Shown here: one piece after another, positions 56,203 through 64,000 of the stretch
Position numbering within the stretch: the first letter of the stretch is position 1
Layout of the letters: each line of letters begins with the position of its first letter
NCBI GenBank assembly: GCA_032622095.1
Contig: CP136066.1
Location: 98,229,319 to 98,293,318 of the forward strand
Length of the DNA stretch: 64,000 nt
Direction: 5' to 3'
Origin: Siphonodentalium dalli
Lineage: Eukaryota; Mollusca; Scaphopoda; Gadilida; Siphonodentaliidae
Made by a program: the position numbers and the translations under genes
Notes under the pieces: generated by a model
The model's input: only the letters and a program-made list of their open reading frames with translations
Told to the model about the DNA's origin: nothing
The model's database searches: none

Positions 56203-57615
56203 TTATTGATAACAAGTTTCGTACTTCCCCCAGGTAATTGTGTTAATAGAATTTCTAAGAGCCAAGAGTTCACGTTCAATGTCACGCATACAATCCGTCT
56301 TATTAGGAGCTTGTCTTGTTACGTCATCACACTGCTGTGAGAACCTCGTTTGTCTTTTTGGCTGATGATAATTATCTTTGCCAGCGGCCACTGGCCTGAA
56401 CACTTGTGGCTGTCCTTTGAACTGTCCGGGGTGCGAAGATTGCGTCTGACTTGGAACTCCAAGTGCAACATTGCGACGAATGTTTGCCCCTAGGCGTTCG
56501 ACGCCGTCATGGTTTGGGTGCCAGTTATCATGGTATAATACTTTCGAACTGCCGCGAAGAACAAAGTCGTTTGAATTATCAATAAACAAGCATCCGTTTC
56601 TCCCACATATGTTCCGATAGCTTACGTTAGTTTCAAGAATTTTGCGATTTGTTCCATCACCACATGGGGTAGGCAGAACAGATGAAAACCGTATTGCCGC
56701 TGCTGGATAGGTCGTCCGAATAGTTTCTATCACCTTTGTCACCGTTCTAGAATCCGTCGAGTAACCATTTTTACAAGAGTTTATACCCACGTGCACGGTA
56801 TCTTTGTAAACATATCCCTGGACGATATTCCTTTCTTCTGTTAGCCATCTTAACACACCGTTTATGTTTAAACCACCTATTGAAATTTTCTTCACATATT
56901 CATCCTTCAAGGATAGTCGTCTTGGGTTAACGAATCGTAGCACAGAGTCCCCTATTACCAAATGAATCCTGTTCGCATCTGCTGTTACAATTTTACGCTC
57001 TTTGTTCCACTTTTGTTTCCAAGAATCTTCATTTTGTTGATTTATTGAATTGTCTGCGTACTTCTTATCTTCGTTAGACTCGTCATGCGTTGGTGTGACA
57101 CGTAGTGCTTCATATTTATTTGAGACCGTAACATTTGGCACTGACTCTTCATCTTGATATTTTGTGTCAGAGTTTTTGGAAATAACTACGTGTTCAGCTA
57201 TCATTTTGTCCGTCTGGGGGGTGGCTTTAGTTTGTGTCTCCTTTGATGTCTTTTGTTCGTCATGTACGTTAGTCGAAACGTTCTTTCTGAGTTTAGTATT
57301 CTCCTCCTTCAATGATTTTATTTCAGCTTCCATTTTTTCAAATCTTTTATCCACCTCTATTTCCCTGCTTTTTTGCTCGCTCTTTATCGATTCAATGATA
57401 TCTTGCAGTTCTGAAATAGTCATTTTCATATTGAAATTCGAAAGTTTGTCGTTGAACCGCACGAAACCAGTGGAAACTTGTCGTTTCAGGATTGTTGTTC
57501 GAAACGATACAATATGTTTTGGAGTTTTCTTTATTTGTGTAACTGTCGAAAATATCTGTGTTGGATTTTTCTGTATTTGGTTGACGGTGGGAACTGGGCA
57601 TGTGTGTAAGCTCAC
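56203..57615 (-). CDS. LINE ORF1 with coiled coil and SGNH/GDSL-type esterase domain
   Basis: 470 codons, fully open. Residues 66-113 form a charged heptad-like coiled coil (ISELQDIIESIKSEQKSREI onward), probably for trimer or dimer formation. Residues 114-205 are polar and likely disordered. Residues 215-385 resemble an SGNH hydrolase: VIGDSVLRF (Ser-224 of GDS), VHVGINS (277-280, the G-x-N block) and DNWHPNHDG with the Asp-363/His-366 pair. A Gln-rich tail follows. Esterase ORF1 proteins are known from CR1-like LINEs, where they bind RNA or membranes during retrotransposition. An alternative upstream start in another frame (57673) is likely spurious. Confidence 0.88.
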   Translation of the reverse strand: MSLHTCPVPTVNQIQKNPTQIFSTVTQIKKTPKHIVSFRTTILKRQVSTGFVRFNDKLSNFNMKMTISELQDIIESIKSEQKSREIEVDKRFEKMEAEIKSLKEENTKLRKNVSTNVHDEQKTSKETQTKATPQTDKMIAEHVVISKNSDTKYQDEESVPNVTVSNKYEALRVTPTHDESNEDKKYADNSINQQNEDSWKQKWNKERKIVTADANRIHLVIGDSVLRFVNPRRLSLKDEYVKKISIGGLNINGVLRWLTEERNIVQGYVYKDTVHVGINSCKNGYSTDSRTVTKVIETIRTTYPAAAIRFSSVLPTPCGDGTNRKILETNVSYRNICGRNGCLFIDNSNDFVLRGSSKVLYHDNWHPNHDGVERLGANIRRNVALGVPSQTQSSHPGQFKGQPQVFRPVAAGKDNYHQPKRQTRFSQQCDDVTRQAPNKTDCMRDIERELLALRNSINTITWGKYETCYQ

Positions 57616-57700
57616 GGCACCAGTTGTTCTGTTGTCCAGTGGTAAGTGTGAAGATGGCCATGTTCGGCAACAATTAAGAGACCAGAGATTTTATACTTTT

Positions 57701-57904
57701 ATCTTTCAGTACGTGTACTGCCGGTAAGCACACTAGGTGGACGAACTGAGGTATTGGTGGTTCAACTGTTAAAGTGGGAGTGAGCATTTCTCAGACACGA
57801 GTAGTTATCCCAAGTGTTGTGGTATCTTGTGGCCAAATGAGGTCTGAGCTATCATGATGCCATTTTCTATGACGTGCATCATACTATTGTTTACTATATG
57901 ATTA
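57701..57904. other. Junction between LINE 5' end and intron
   Basis: The LINE 5' end cannot be placed exactly. No target duplication was found by eye. Confidence 0.35.
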
Positions 57905-58165
57905 TACCGATTTAACAGTATGGTAAATATGGTACCAATATGGTGTTACTATGGTTCAACCATGGTAAGTTAACATGGTGAAATGGTCTATCACTGTAAC
58001 ACCATGGTAATTTTCAAACTATCATGGTGAAATACCATGGTGAAATTTCTATGTTCGTGCCATGTTCGTGCCATGGCAAGTATGCTACAACCATGGTGTT
58101 ACCATGGTATAAAATGGTATTACCATGGTATTACCATGGTGGCACCATGGTGGATTTGTATATGG
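57905..58165 (+). repeat. ACCATGGT-rich tandem array
   Basis: At least nine CCATGGT or near copies (58010, 58036, 58072, 58093, 58105, 58124, 58134, 58145), mixed with AATATGGT. The core ACCATGGT is a palindrome. The array lies about 470 bp before the EGF exon. Confidence 0.8.
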
Positions 58166-58378
58166 GATATAATATGGTCGCCGATAAATATACTATTTAA
58201 TTTTGACGGCATGACTTTGAATCACGAAAATATTTTATTTAGACAATTTTCATGGGCACATAAAATAACGGTATGGGACCGTCAAACTGATGAAACGGTA
58301 TGGGACCGTCGATTATGACGGCACGAAACCGTCGAACCGACGATAATTTCTAACAGTGTGGAAACATGTATCTCTGCC
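58166..58378 (+). repeat. Short GGTATGGGACCGTC repeats
   Basis: CGGTATGGGACCGTC occurs at 58269 and 58297, followed by related CGAAACCGTCGAACC and GACGGCA strings. A small local tandem or inverted motif, non-coding. Confidence 0.6.
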
Positions 58379-58450
58379 ACTATGCTAGACCGTGACGTCG
58401 AGGGTAGCGTGCGGGATGTTATTCACAACACTTTCAAAATGTCAAAAAGT
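58379..58450 (+). repeat. Intronic block duplicated at the window end (copy 1)
   Basis: CTAGACCGTGACGTCGAGGG (58385), then GGATGTTATTCACAA and CTTTCAA.A, recurs at 63935 in the same orientation, an offset of 5550 bp. Confidence 0.85.
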
Positions 58451-58634
58451 TATTAATTTCATGCATCAAACAGCATCAGTTGGAGATTCCAAACAACAAA
58501 TAAGGTTATCCATTGCGCCCGGTATTCATGTGCGACAGTTTGTTACACTGTTATTTTTGGTTTGGCGTTATTGAAAACTCATTATCGGTATTAAAATCTA
58601 CCGTGTTTATATAATGTGATATCGTTAATTACAG

Positions 58635-58736
58635 ACTGTGACGATATCGAATGTGGAAATGGCTGGTGCGATACTAGGACCAACAATTGTAATTGTCATC
58701 CGGGATGGAGTTCACCAGAAACGGGTTGTAACCAAA
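58635..58736 (+). CDS. EGF-like domain exon (phase 1-1)
   Basis: The acceptor CGTTAATTACAG precedes it and a GTTAGTATTG donor follows. The 102-nt exon completes a split Asp codon, then encodes one whole EGF-like module. Its six Cys are spaced C-x4-C-x4-C-x6-C-x-C-x10-C, with CNCHPGW...ETGC fitting the EGF pattern CxCxxG(aromatic)x(4-8)C. It ends after Asn-Gln with one base over, so it is a symmetric phase 1-1 exon, the classic unit of EGF shuffling and duplication. EGF modules form disulfide-bonded extracellular folds, which agrees with the upstream signal-peptide exon. The D-x-x-E-C pattern is not a clear calcium-binding signature. Without transcripts, linkage to 14908 and 37111 rests on phase and strand. 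Confidence 0.75.
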
Positions 58737-59754
58737 GTTAGTATTGTGCGTTTTATAAACGAAGCCATATCTGATGGATCATATTTGACATATAAACTTT
58801 AATCTAAAATAACAAGCAGGTTACTTTTCTTCGGACAAATATTATAGAAACATCTGTTTAGAACGAAGTTATACATAGTGCCTGATCATTTGCAAACTTA
58901 AACACGTGATGTGTTGCCAATGGAAGGGGACTCTCATTCAAAACTTTGGTAAATATGTCCAACATAAATGTCGTGCCTCACATAACATCAGTCGGACATT
59001 TCAGACTACTAAGTTGAAAATTTTCTGACAGTTTGACTTCACAACCAGTAGTTAGAGTATAGTTTCAAATATGTTTATACTTTCGGTAGTTTATTTGGAC
59101 TAGCACGCAATAATTCTGTAGTGCTTAGTTTAAAATAATTATTATCAACAATATGATCAAAAAGTCAACTACATGGATGTGTTAATGAATGATTGATTGA
59201 TTGTACATTACGTAGCACATGGTATCTCTAAATTGTCTCAAATGCCATTGTTTTCCCCGCCACCTGTCGACCACATGGTCCGTATTGCAAACACATACTT
59301 TAAGGTAACCTTGTATTTGCCGTTGTGCCCGAGCCCTGATATATATGCATATATCGACTCCATTATTTTAGAAAATGACTATTTTTTTAATTTATTGTTT
59401 TATATTTTGTTATTGGAATAAACATACATCAATGAATGCATATGAATACAGACAGGGTACATATTATAATAGTTACAGTTACATTCTTCCAATTCTCTCA
59501 CAACTCGCTCACTTCATTTACACGTCTTTCGTACAGCATATGCACTCCCAGTGACTTACATGTGAATAGGGATAAATCGAATAATGTGTTCATTTTTATG
59601 CAGATTTTAAATCTTTCAAACTTTGTTTCTGTGTACGGCGTATCGGTACAACTAACTATAGACAGCAATGTGGTCTTGGGCGGTAATATTATATTTCTTG
59701 TGTATAGTATTTAAGTGAGTTTTTGAACTGGTGAATATATAATTTTCAGGACAC
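58737..59754. other. Intron after the EGF exon
   Basis: Starts with donor GTTAGT. No second EGF module, known repeat or convincing exon was found here. The 74- and 92-codon frames lack domains. Confidence 0.45.
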
Positions 59755-59760
59755 TCAAGT

Positions 59761-60468
59761 TTATTTGTGTTGACTCGTGCGTATATGCATAGCCTTTTCT
59801 AAAAGGAACCAGTTTTTCGAAAATTCTTCTTGTTTCGATTGGCATCGTGCGGTATACTTCTCACATTGGTACCTATAATTCAATTCTTTGAGGAAAACAT
59901 TTAACGATAAGTTGGTTGGCTTGAATTTGGTCCTATAAATGTATTGTTTAATTAGAAGCCATAGCATATTTGTTATAAAGTTCGGATTCGTTGGTGATGA
60001 GCCGAGAATCATTGTCATATGTTGGGGACAGAGATCAATGCTGTTAATTTTACCACAATAGCTGAGTTCCTTAATGAATTTCTGAACGTGAACACAGTTC
60101 CAAAATATGTGGGAAATGTCTTCTGTCTCGCTTTTACATCTATCACATTTATCATCTTGTCGTAAATTCGACATTTTAAGAAACTTGTTAGTTGATAATA
60201 TTCGTGAGTTTATTCGGAATTGTAGCCATTGCAGCTTTGTGTCAGGTGTCGTGAGAAAGGGTAATTTATCTAGTTTACACCATTGAATTGTGTTGTCAGG
60301 AAATAACGCTTGCCATTTTCTGTGTGCTACTGTGGAAGTTGGATTATCCATTAAGATGTTACAAAAGTCCTGTCCTCCTCGGCAGTTTTTAAGCAGTTTA
60401 ATGAAATTATTCGGTAAAAGGGGGCTGCAAGTTCGAGTTATAGGCTGGTCAAGTTTTTTTGTGAGCAA
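59761..60468 (-). pseudogene. L1/Tx1 ORF2 C-terminal region with zinc tail
   Basis: 235 codons, open. Contains TKLQWLQFRINSRIL and CDRCKSETEDISHIFWNC, the cysteine-histidine tail of L1-like ORF2. Its reading frame joins that of 60999-61642 if the TTAA MITE and one TTAA are ignored, so the MITE struck an open frame. Confidence 0.85.
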
Positions 60469-60494
60469 TTTTATTTGATGTTGAATGTTATTAA

Positions 60495-60998
60495 AGATGG
60501 ATTATCTCTTTAAATAACAAATTTTAAATAGTATAGTTGCGTGGGTATAAAATAAAATAAAATATGTCCGGAAAAGCTTCTTTCAATTAATATTGATTTT
60601 ATTTCGAATATTAAAACGGGCCCGTTTATGTTACTATTTTTAGAACCGACCATTCGGATGAGACCGTATTGCGATATAGAGCACTGGGATGTTCCCACGG
60701 CTACGCAACGAATGTCAAATGTCACAGATTGGTTGTTTGTATTGTTTTGTATAAGCGCTAATAAGTATAATGAACGTTTATTTGTGACAAAATTGCACAA
60801 TATAATTTCTGGTCTCTGTTAAAAGTAACCACTATTGTTCGTTAGCTGAACAAACACACCTTTTTAGACCAGAAAATATTCGAAATAAAATTAATATTAA
60901 TCGATAGAAGCATTTCCGGACAGGAGTCTTCGATTCAGATATAATATTTTATACCCCGGTAACTATATAATACATGTTTACAAAGAGATAATCCACCT
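60495..60998. mobile_element. TTAA-flanked MITE, copy 2
   Basis: Bounded by TTAA at 60491-60494 and 60999-61002. Inverted relative to the copy at 11958-12477 and about as long (504 versus 520 bp), with the same terminal AGATGGATTATCTCTTT and AGGTGGATTATCTCTTT. The surrounding LINE reading frame is continuous when the element and one TTAA are removed in thought, which proves the boundaries. Confidence 0.93.
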
Positions 60999-62566
60999 TT
61001 AAGAGTGATGACGTTTGTGCGTATGTTATACTTCTTTAGTAAATCGTCTCGTGTAAGAAAGCGATCATTATTGTCCAGCATATCATTTAAAAATATGATC
61101 CCTTTTTCTCGCCAGGAGGTGAAATTTATTACTTTTCCGCATTGCTTTATGTTTGGGTTATTCCATAACGTACATGTTTTACGATTGTTTCGATCTTTCC
61201 CTAGAAATTTTGAGAATGTTATCAGGACATCATGCCAAAAAGGATTGGTTAATTTGTGTGCCTGTTTTTCTATGTAAGAATAGTCGTAAGTAAGGAACAA
61301 AGGGTCATTGCGTAAAGGTATATTTGTTAAGGGGATCCATTTGGCACTTTTGGTTACGAGACGCCTCACCCAAGTTATTTTCATGGACAGCATAAATTTG
61401 TTTACATCAACCATTCTTAATCCGGCATTCTTATAATCCTGACAAATAACTTTGCGTTTAACTCGATCACGCTTCGAGTTCAAGAGAAAATTAAAGAGCG
61501 TTGTCTCAAGACTTTTCATAAAAATATTACTGGGATTTGGTAGAGCTACACAAAGGTGCGTTAATTTTGGGAGTATTAGCGATTGTATCACCGTTATTCG
61601 ACCAATGGGTGTAAGTAACCGATGTTTCCATGTTGCTATCAAACGTTTGACTTCTGCAAGTTTTTTTTATCATAATTGATATGCATCTTGTCAAGGTTGG
61701 TATCAAAGTGTATTCCGAGAAGATTGAAAGTACTATCAAATTTCAGTCCAAGATCTGGGCATATAATATCCGTACGGTCCGTATAAGAGCCAATCCACGA
61801 CGCCTGACACTTGCTAATTTTCAGGCCTGAATAATCTGCAAATGAGTTTAAAACATTATATACTTCCCTGAGGCTTTCTTCGCTACCGTCCAATTGAGAG
61901 TCGTGTCGTCTGCATACTGTGTAATGTTGTATTCAAAATTGCCGAGGTTGATACCTTTAATGCCGTCATTGGACTTTATCATAAAAGCTAAGATTTCCGC
62001 GCATATCAAAAAAATATACGGCTAGACTGGGTCGCCCTGTCGACAGCCACGATATAGTTTGAAACTCTGAGATATATGTCCATTTATTAAAATAGATGAG
62101 TTGATATTCGTATAAAATATAGAAATCCACCTCTTCATGGCATCTCCAAAATTAAAGAAGTCGAGGCATTTATGTATATAAATTTCCATGATACTGAATC
62201 AAAAGCTTTTTCGAAGTCTAGGAGGAGCAGTAACACAGGTTTACCGGCCAATTTCGTCTCGTGAATAAGGTCATAGATAAGTCTAGTATTATCCCAGATG
62301 TAGCGATATTTTAAGAATCCTGTATGATCATCACTTATTATATTTGGTAGAACACGTTTTAATCTTTCAGCTATGCATGAAGAAGCTAATTTGTAAGATA
62401 TATTTAAGAGTGAAATTGGTCGCCAGTTTTTCAAATGATGTCTTTCTTTATCTTTTTTTGGGATCAGAGTAATTAGTCCTTGTTTCTGGGTAATTGAGAG
62501 TCCCCCTTTATCATAATCTTCATTGAGTGATTCGCATATAATTGGGCCTAAGTCAAGCCAGAACAA
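60999..62566 (-). pseudogene. L1/Tx1 reverse transcriptase, broken
   Basis: From the 62566 side: QGLITLIPKKDKERHHLKNW, RPISLLN, LLLLDFEKAFDSVSW, then a frameshift, a GCRQGDP block with a following stop (around 62040), TQYADDTTL (the catalytic box, about 61915) and the thumb region (GRITVIQSLILPKLTHL). A few dozen codons normally present before LGPIICESLNEDY are deleted. Confidence 0.85.
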
Positions 62567-62601
62567 TTATTGGCCCTTCTATACTGTTGGCAGTGGCTTG
62601 G

Positions 62602-63186
62602 TTACAATATTGTATGGTCATTTTCAAGAATACTATTAATATCAAGATTCCTTGTGTTTTTCGACGCATATAAATTTTCGTAAAAATGTCTAGCCTCATG
62701 CATTATGTCTGATTGTTTGTCAATGTTTTTACCAGTGGAGTCGGTAAGGTTGCATAGAGTTTTCGATATCGAATTGCGTTTTTCTAGACTGAGGAAATAT
62801 TTTGTTGGTTTTTCACCTTGTTCAATCCATTTGGCTCTTGATCTTACCATTGCCCACTTCGTGTCTTCTTTTCTTATTTCGTAAAGATCAGTGTCAAGTT
62901 TATGTATTTTATCTAGTAATTCGTCTTTATTTTTTGTATCTAAGTTATTGTTATCCATTTCAATTTCGAGCAATATTTTGGATCTATTCAGTTCATTTTC
63001 TTTCATTTGTCGTTCTTTCTTTCGTTTTGACGCAAAATGTAAGGTCTTGCCTCTAATATCTAGCAATAGGGTGTCCAAAAATAAACGTTTAATTGTGTTA
63101 CATGTAACTTGCGGTTTATTCGGCTCATCGGTATATATTTTATATCCGTATCTTGATTTATTATTATCTATCGTAGATTTGACCAA
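62602..63186 (-). pseudogene. L1/Tx1 endonuclease-RT linker
   Basis: A 194-codon frame with a strongly charged helical segment and KWIEQGEKPTKYFLSLEKRN, diagnostic of L1-like ORF2. It is in frame with the endonuclease fragment, separated by a TAA just after LLRDD. Confidence 0.85.
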
Positions 63187-63195
63187 TTCAGCATA

Positions 63196-63830
63196 TTAGT
63201 CATCACGGAGTAAGGAGGTATTAAATTTCCAAAAGCCACGACCTCTGGCGATTGTACTTAGTTTAATCGTAAGAGTTATTATCGAGTGGTCTGATCGGTA
63301 TCCAGGTATTATGTCGGTTCCTGCTCCAACTAGGCTGAGTATATCTTCAGATATCATAAAGTAATCTAACCTAGCCATTTTTACCGGGGACTTTTTTCGC
63401 CATGTATAGCGTTGTTTCTCCTTGTTATTGACCCTCCAAGCGTCTATCAAACCAAGTCTGTCGACAAGGTCGCCCACTGCCAATTTAGCTCGTGGATTGT
63501 TGATATGTTTATAATTATAAGTATCCATCGATTGGTCCTGAACCATATTCCAATCGCCACATATTATTATTGGGGTGTTACCGACTTTAAGAAGCTTATC
63601 CTTCAAATTATTGTAGAATTCAGAGTTATCTTCGTTTGGGCCGTATATATTAGCTATAGTCATTCTAAGCTTCTCAACAGTTACGTCAATTATTATGTAA
63701 TTTCCGGAGACATCTTTAATAGAGTTGTGTATTTCGAAGTCGAGATTTTGACTGAATAAAATGGCCACGCCTCGCGACTGAGATGAGAAAGAAGCCAATT
63801 CTGTTTAAAAACCCCATTCAGATGATAAAA
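63196..63830 (-). pseudogene. L1/Tx1 AP endonuclease, C-terminal two thirds
   Basis: Contains SRGVAILFS, ANIYGPNEDN, PIIICGDWNMVQD, YTWR...ARLDYFMIS and PGYRSDHSIITL, the ordered endonuclease motifs with the terminal SDH catalytic His. Upstream, a stop follows SSEWGF, and the N-terminal catalytic segments are absent. Confidence 0.85.
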
Positions 63831-63925
63831 CATTCAGGGCTTGTTTTTTTTGCACAAATAATTAGACGTCATGGACACATATGTATTGGTATATTTCAAA
63901 ACGAAGTTATATTGAGTTATCCCTG

Positions 63926-64000
63926 CCACTAATGCTAGACCGTGACGTCGAGGGAGCGTATGGGATGTTATTCACAAAACTTTCAATAGGTTTAAAAAGT
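63926..64000 (+). repeat. Intronic block duplicated at the window end (copy 2)
   Basis: CTGCCACTAATGCTAGACCG onward matches 58374-58450 (a few substitutions) to the last base of the window. In copy 1 the EGF exon starts 185 bp after the equivalent of position 64000. Confidence 0.85.

Larger units (their letters stand above)
46695..57700 (-). mobile_element. CR1-group LINE, near full length, split by an LTR multimer
   Basis: The minus-strand order is ORF1 (57615-56203), endonuclease start (55870-55343), LTR-retrotransposon multimer (49945-55337 plus TSD), rest of endonuclease and RT (49939-47028), then a ~330-bp 3' UTR ending near a (TAA)n tract at 46698. The two-ORF layout with an esterase ORF1 is seen in CR1/L2-group elements. 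The clade assignment is by motif only. The EN frame is continuous if the insertion and one TSD copy are ignored. Confidence 0.82.
59755..63885 (-). mobile_element. L1/Tx1-type LINE, 5'-truncated and decayed
   Basis: The minus-strand order is endonuclease (63.83-63.2 kb), linker (63.19-62.6), RT (62.57-61.4), C-terminal region and zinc tail (61.4-59.76), with a TTAA MITE at 60495-60998. RGRGFWKFNTSLL, WIEQGEKPTKYFL and YADDTTL are L1/Tx1-like. Only the C-terminal part of the endonuclease is kept. Nonsense codons, a small deletion and frameshifts make it dead. No ORF1 and no poly-A tail are visible. Confidence 0.85.

Noticed and set aside
57164..57727. 187-codon plus-strand frame
   Set aside because: Shadow of the LINE ORF1 on the other strand, which has recognisable esterase and coiled-coil motifs.
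59740..59760. Acceptor-like TATAATTTTCAG before 59751 as an exon start
   Set aside because: What follows is the antisense of the L1/Tx1 LINE 3' end, with no cysteine-rich or other plausible host coding sequence.

Overview
The window is eukaryotic nuclear DNA from an invertebrate metazoan. A mollusc or other lophotrochozoan is my best guess, from the mix of CR1-group and L1/Tx1 LINEs, a chromodomain LTR element, tRNA-derived SINEs and many TTAA-flanked MITEs; nothing fixes the species. It is AT-rich and almost wholly repetitive. There are no operons, rRNA genes, intact tRNA genes or CRISPR arrays.

The only host gene I can support is easy to miss because its exons are tiny. Three plus-strand pieces fit together in phase: a 30-codon signal-peptide exon (14908-14997, strong GTGAGT donor), a 28-nt microexon (37111-37138, pyrimidine-rich acceptor and GTGAGT donor) and a 102-nt phase 1-1 exon encoding one complete six-cysteine EGF-like module (58635-58736). 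Together they suggest a secreted EGF-like protein whose introns of about 22 kb and 21.5 kb are filled with transposons. A block just upstream of the EGF exon recurs at the last bases of the window, so the gene may continue with a duplicated EGF exon just outside it. A separate weak candidate is a 3' terminal exon ending at 8613 with an AATAAA signal.

Layout. 1-3408: giant near-perfect palindrome with a 20-bp loop. 3909-8453: tandem duplication of a 2.3-kb unit. 9-14.2 kb: hairpin elements, short tandem arrays and MITEs (TTAA type and CCCTTTACC piggyBac-like type). 16.3-22.4 kb: a 6-kb composite in which long inverted arms enclose a degenerate ~190-bp satellite carrying a SINE with a clear 13-bp target duplication. 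22.9-26.4 kb: higher-order tandem array of ~905/1095-bp units. 26.4-27.2 kb: a pair of 175-bp direct repeats. 27.2-29.6 kb: plus-strand LINE 3' fragments. 30.0-30.4 kb: TA microsatellite. 31.2-33.6 kb: two more piggyBac-like MITEs. 34.2-35.5 kb: tRNA-derived repeats in a direct and inverted arrangement. 38.3-45.9 kb: decayed Gypsy-type retrotransposon on the minus strand, split by a 3.85-kb TIR-bounded insertion. 46.7-57.7 kb: CR1-group LINE on the minus strand with an intact esterase-type ORF1; its endonuclease is split by an LTR-retrotransposon multimer (four 557-bp LTRs, three internal regions each with a 260-codon chromodomain ORF, TSD TCATT). 59.75-63.88 kb: decayed L1/Tx1-type LINE on the minus strand, split by a TTAA MITE.

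The nesting gives relative ages: CR1-group LINE before LTR multimer, L1/Tx1 LINE before MITE, Gypsy element before TIR element, composite satellite before SINE. The four long coding retroelements between 38 and 64 kb are all antisense to the EGF-like gene.
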